A stretch of 40,871 nt of DNA, from the NCBI GenBank assembly GCA_036556805.1, contig DATBIS010000062.1:1-40871 (forward strand), given 5' to 3'. Positions within the stretch are counted from its first letter, which is position 1. Every line of letters starts with the position of its first letter. This document shows positions 39,692 through 40,871 of this stretch, one piece after another. The DNA is from DATBIS01 sp036556805. Its GTDB lineage: Bacteria; Actinomycetota; UBA4738; HRBIN12. The translations under genes and the position numbers were made by a program. The notes beneath the pieces were generated by a model, which ran no database searches, was not told where the DNA came from, and saw only the letters and a program-made list of their open reading frames with translations.

Positions 39692-40126
39692 GTGAGCACC
39701 CGACGTCGCGGCATCGCGCTCCTCGTGGCCGGCATCGCCGCCGTCGGATGCACCGGCAACGGGTCCTCGACGCCGTCGCGCTCCCAAACACCCACCGCTA
39801 CCGTCACCGTCCCCACGGTGATCACACCGGGTGAGTTCAGCTACTCGCTTGAGGGCGTGGTCGTGACGCTCGCGCTCAAGACGAACCTGGGCACGATGGT
39901 CGTCGACAACGAGAGCGACCACAACCTGCCGAAGCCCGGGATCTATGTGATCGACGGCACGACCGCGGAGCGCATCGACGGTACGGTCGAGGACGCCGCC
40001 GTGATCCCCGAGGGAGACAAGGCCACCTTCCAGGTGCGGTTCCCACAAGGCGTCGACGAGAAGTCGATCGGTCTGGTGATCCTCCTGTTCGGCGGCGCGA
40101 GTTACGGCGCGTTCGCGCCGGCTTGA
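39692..40126 (+). CDS. Small lipoprotein of unknown function (144 aa)
   Basis: The frame is open from 39443, but GTG 39692 gives a lipoprotein signal (STRRRGIALLVAGIAAVGC, Cys20) and fits the -10 box. After a Ser/Thr/Pro linker comes a domain of about 100 residues with FSYSLEGVVVTLALKTNLG and VEDAAVIPEGDKATFQVRF, likely an all-beta fold of cupredoxin or immunoglobulin shape. No copper ligand set is evident. Function unknown. Confidence 0.75.
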   Translation: MSTRRRGIALLVAGIAAVGCTGNGSSTPSRSQTPTATVTVPTVITPGEFSYSLEGVVVTLALKTNLGTMVVDNESDHNLPKPGIYVIDGTTAERIDGTVEDAAVIPEGDKATFQVRFPQGVDEKSIGLVILLFGGASYGAFAPA

Positions 40127-40130
40127 TTCC

Positions 40131-40147
40131 TGGCAGCCCTCCTGCCA
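40131..40147. repeat. Short inverted repeat after the lipoprotein gene
   Basis: TGGCAG, CCCTC, CTGCCA forms a 6-bp stem 4 bases after the stop. No T-run follows, so it is at best a weak terminator or mRNA 3' end. Confidence 0.35.
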
Positions 40148-40166
40148 CGATCCGGAGGGGGTTCCC

Positions 40167-40871
40167 ATGTTTCGCCGAATCGCGCTCGTTCTGCTGTGTT
40201 TGGCCGCGTTGATCGCGACCCCGATCGGGTCGGCCACCGCGCACGAAGACACGAAATCCGACGGCAACGACACGCCGGGTCTTCTCGACCTTAAGAGCGC
40301 ATCCGTCGGCCACGGCAAGGGGGTCGTGCACGCGTTCACCACCTTTGCCAGCTGGAAGGCAAAGGACCTCGGCAGCGAATCGTTCTTCCTGGTGGCGATC
40401 AGCTTGGACGACGACCACGACTACGAGCGATGCGCGTTCATCTTCTACTTCCACAAGCTCCGCGGGTCCATCACGAACTGTGGGGCGAACTTCCTACATA
40501 CCCTCCACGTATCGAAGACGTCGCCCCGATCGGCCGAGGTCGTCATCCCGAACGCGCAAGTGCACAAACACACCTATTGGTGGTCGGCGATCAGCGTCTG
40601 GGTGGGCGACAGCCCCTGCAAGAACGGCTGTGGCGACTCCGTGCCCAACCACTTCCCGCTCATCATGCACGACATCGAAAAGCCGACGGTCAGCTTCGAG
40701 ACGTCCGACCTGCTCGTGTCGGACTCATTCACGTCATCCGACTTCCCGTTCGCGATGACGGTCGAGGACGAGGACTCCGGGATCGGCTCGTGGGAGATCC
40801 AGACCCGCACCGTCGGAGAAGTCGGATGGCAGGTCGTCGCGACCGGAACCGACTCCGGCGATCTGAGCCCG
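40167..40871 (+). CDS. Secreted protein, 3' truncated by the window end
   Basis: The ATG follows GGAGGGGG (40154-40161) by 5 bases and the frame stays open for 235 codons to the last base. Residues 1-25 form a signal peptide (FRRIALVLLCLAALIATPI, cleavage after ATA). The mature part has CKNGCGD and two earlier Cys, acidic patches (LDDDHDYE) and, at the end, TVSFETSDLLVSDSF..VEDEDSGIGSWEIQ. This last part looks like the start of an immunoglobulin-like or cadherin-like repeat of a larger surface protein. Not recognised beyond that. Confidence 0.75.
   Translation, partial: MFRRIALVLLCLAALIATPIGSATAHEDTKSDGNDTPGLLDLKSASVGHGKGVVHAFTTFASWKAKDLGSESFFLVAISLDDDHDYERCAFIFYFHKLRGSITNCGANFLHTLHVSKTSPRSAEVVIPNAQVHKHTYWWSAISVWVGDSPCKNGCGDSVPNHFPLIMHDIEKPTVSFETSDLLVSDSFTSSDFPFAMTVEDEDSGIGSWEIQTRTVGEVGWQVVATGTDSGDLSP

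Noticed and set aside
40131..40147. Intrinsic terminator after the 39692 lipoprotein
   Set aside because: The stem is only 6 bp and no T-run follows. It is kept as an inverted repeat only.
1..40871. CRISPR array, IS element, tRNA or rRNA
   Set aside because: I saw no regularly spaced repeats, transposase motifs, cloverleaf-like segments or rRNA conserved stretches on either strand.

Overview
The window is a gene-dense, high-GC stretch (about 70% GC by eye, not computed). Its gene order is typical of Actinomycetota: rpsB-tsf-pyrH-frr-cdsA, then dxr-rseP and ispG, then proS, rimP-nusA-ylxR-infB-ylxP-rbfA-nrnA-truB, and ribF, rpsO-pnp, an M16 peptidase gene and dapB. GTG starts are common, and many neighbours overlap by 4 bases (GTGA or ATGA). 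There are no IS elements, CRISPR arrays, rRNA or tRNA genes that I can see. A deep-branching or uncultured actinobacterium fits best, but I cannot name a genus. No gene-free gap exceeds 300 bases.

Layout. Positions 1-1123 hold the end of an acidic-tailed membrane protein and a six-helix membrane protein. Positions 1137-5676 are the ribosomal and translation operon, ending in a CdsA with a large acidic N-terminal extension. Positions 5705-11710 carry dxr, the site-2 protease gene rseP and ispG; a two-component system and a YjbQ gene sit between rseP and ispG. Positions 11754-16582 hold two uncharacterised secreted proteins on either side of a trpE-trpG unit on the minus strand. That unit is preceded by a short leader peptide gene with two Trp codons, a terminator and a competing structure, which together look like a trp attenuator. 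Positions 16606-25323 are proS, a small ORF and the rimP/nusA/infB operon, whose leader contains a terminator-like hairpin. Positions 25320-30331 are an envelope-related block: a flippase-like membrane protein facing a minus-strand run of an osmolyte-binding-type lipoprotein, a degenerate PAP2-kinase fusion, a lipoprotein and an intact PAP2 phosphatase. Positions 30373-37304 return to housekeeping genes (ribF, a CapA-like protein, rpsO, pnp, an M16 peptidase gene, dapB). The end holds an Eis-like acetyltransferase, a LysE-type exporter, a SixA-type phosphatase, a lipoprotein and a truncated secreted protein.

Two patterns run through the window. First, 13 genes that do not follow a coupled start have a TANNNT box only 6 to 11 bases before the start codon. 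This is the expected signature of leaderless transcription, and it lets several starts be fixed (the response regulator at 8100, the kinase fusion at 29387, the binding lipoprotein at 30331). The trp leader peptide has the same spacing with a GAGAAT box. Second, the least familiar content is the 25.3-30.3 kb block, where a kinase-like domain with an intact HRD..N..D core is fused to a PAP2-like membrane domain that has lost its catalytic histidines, next to a complete PAP2 enzyme.
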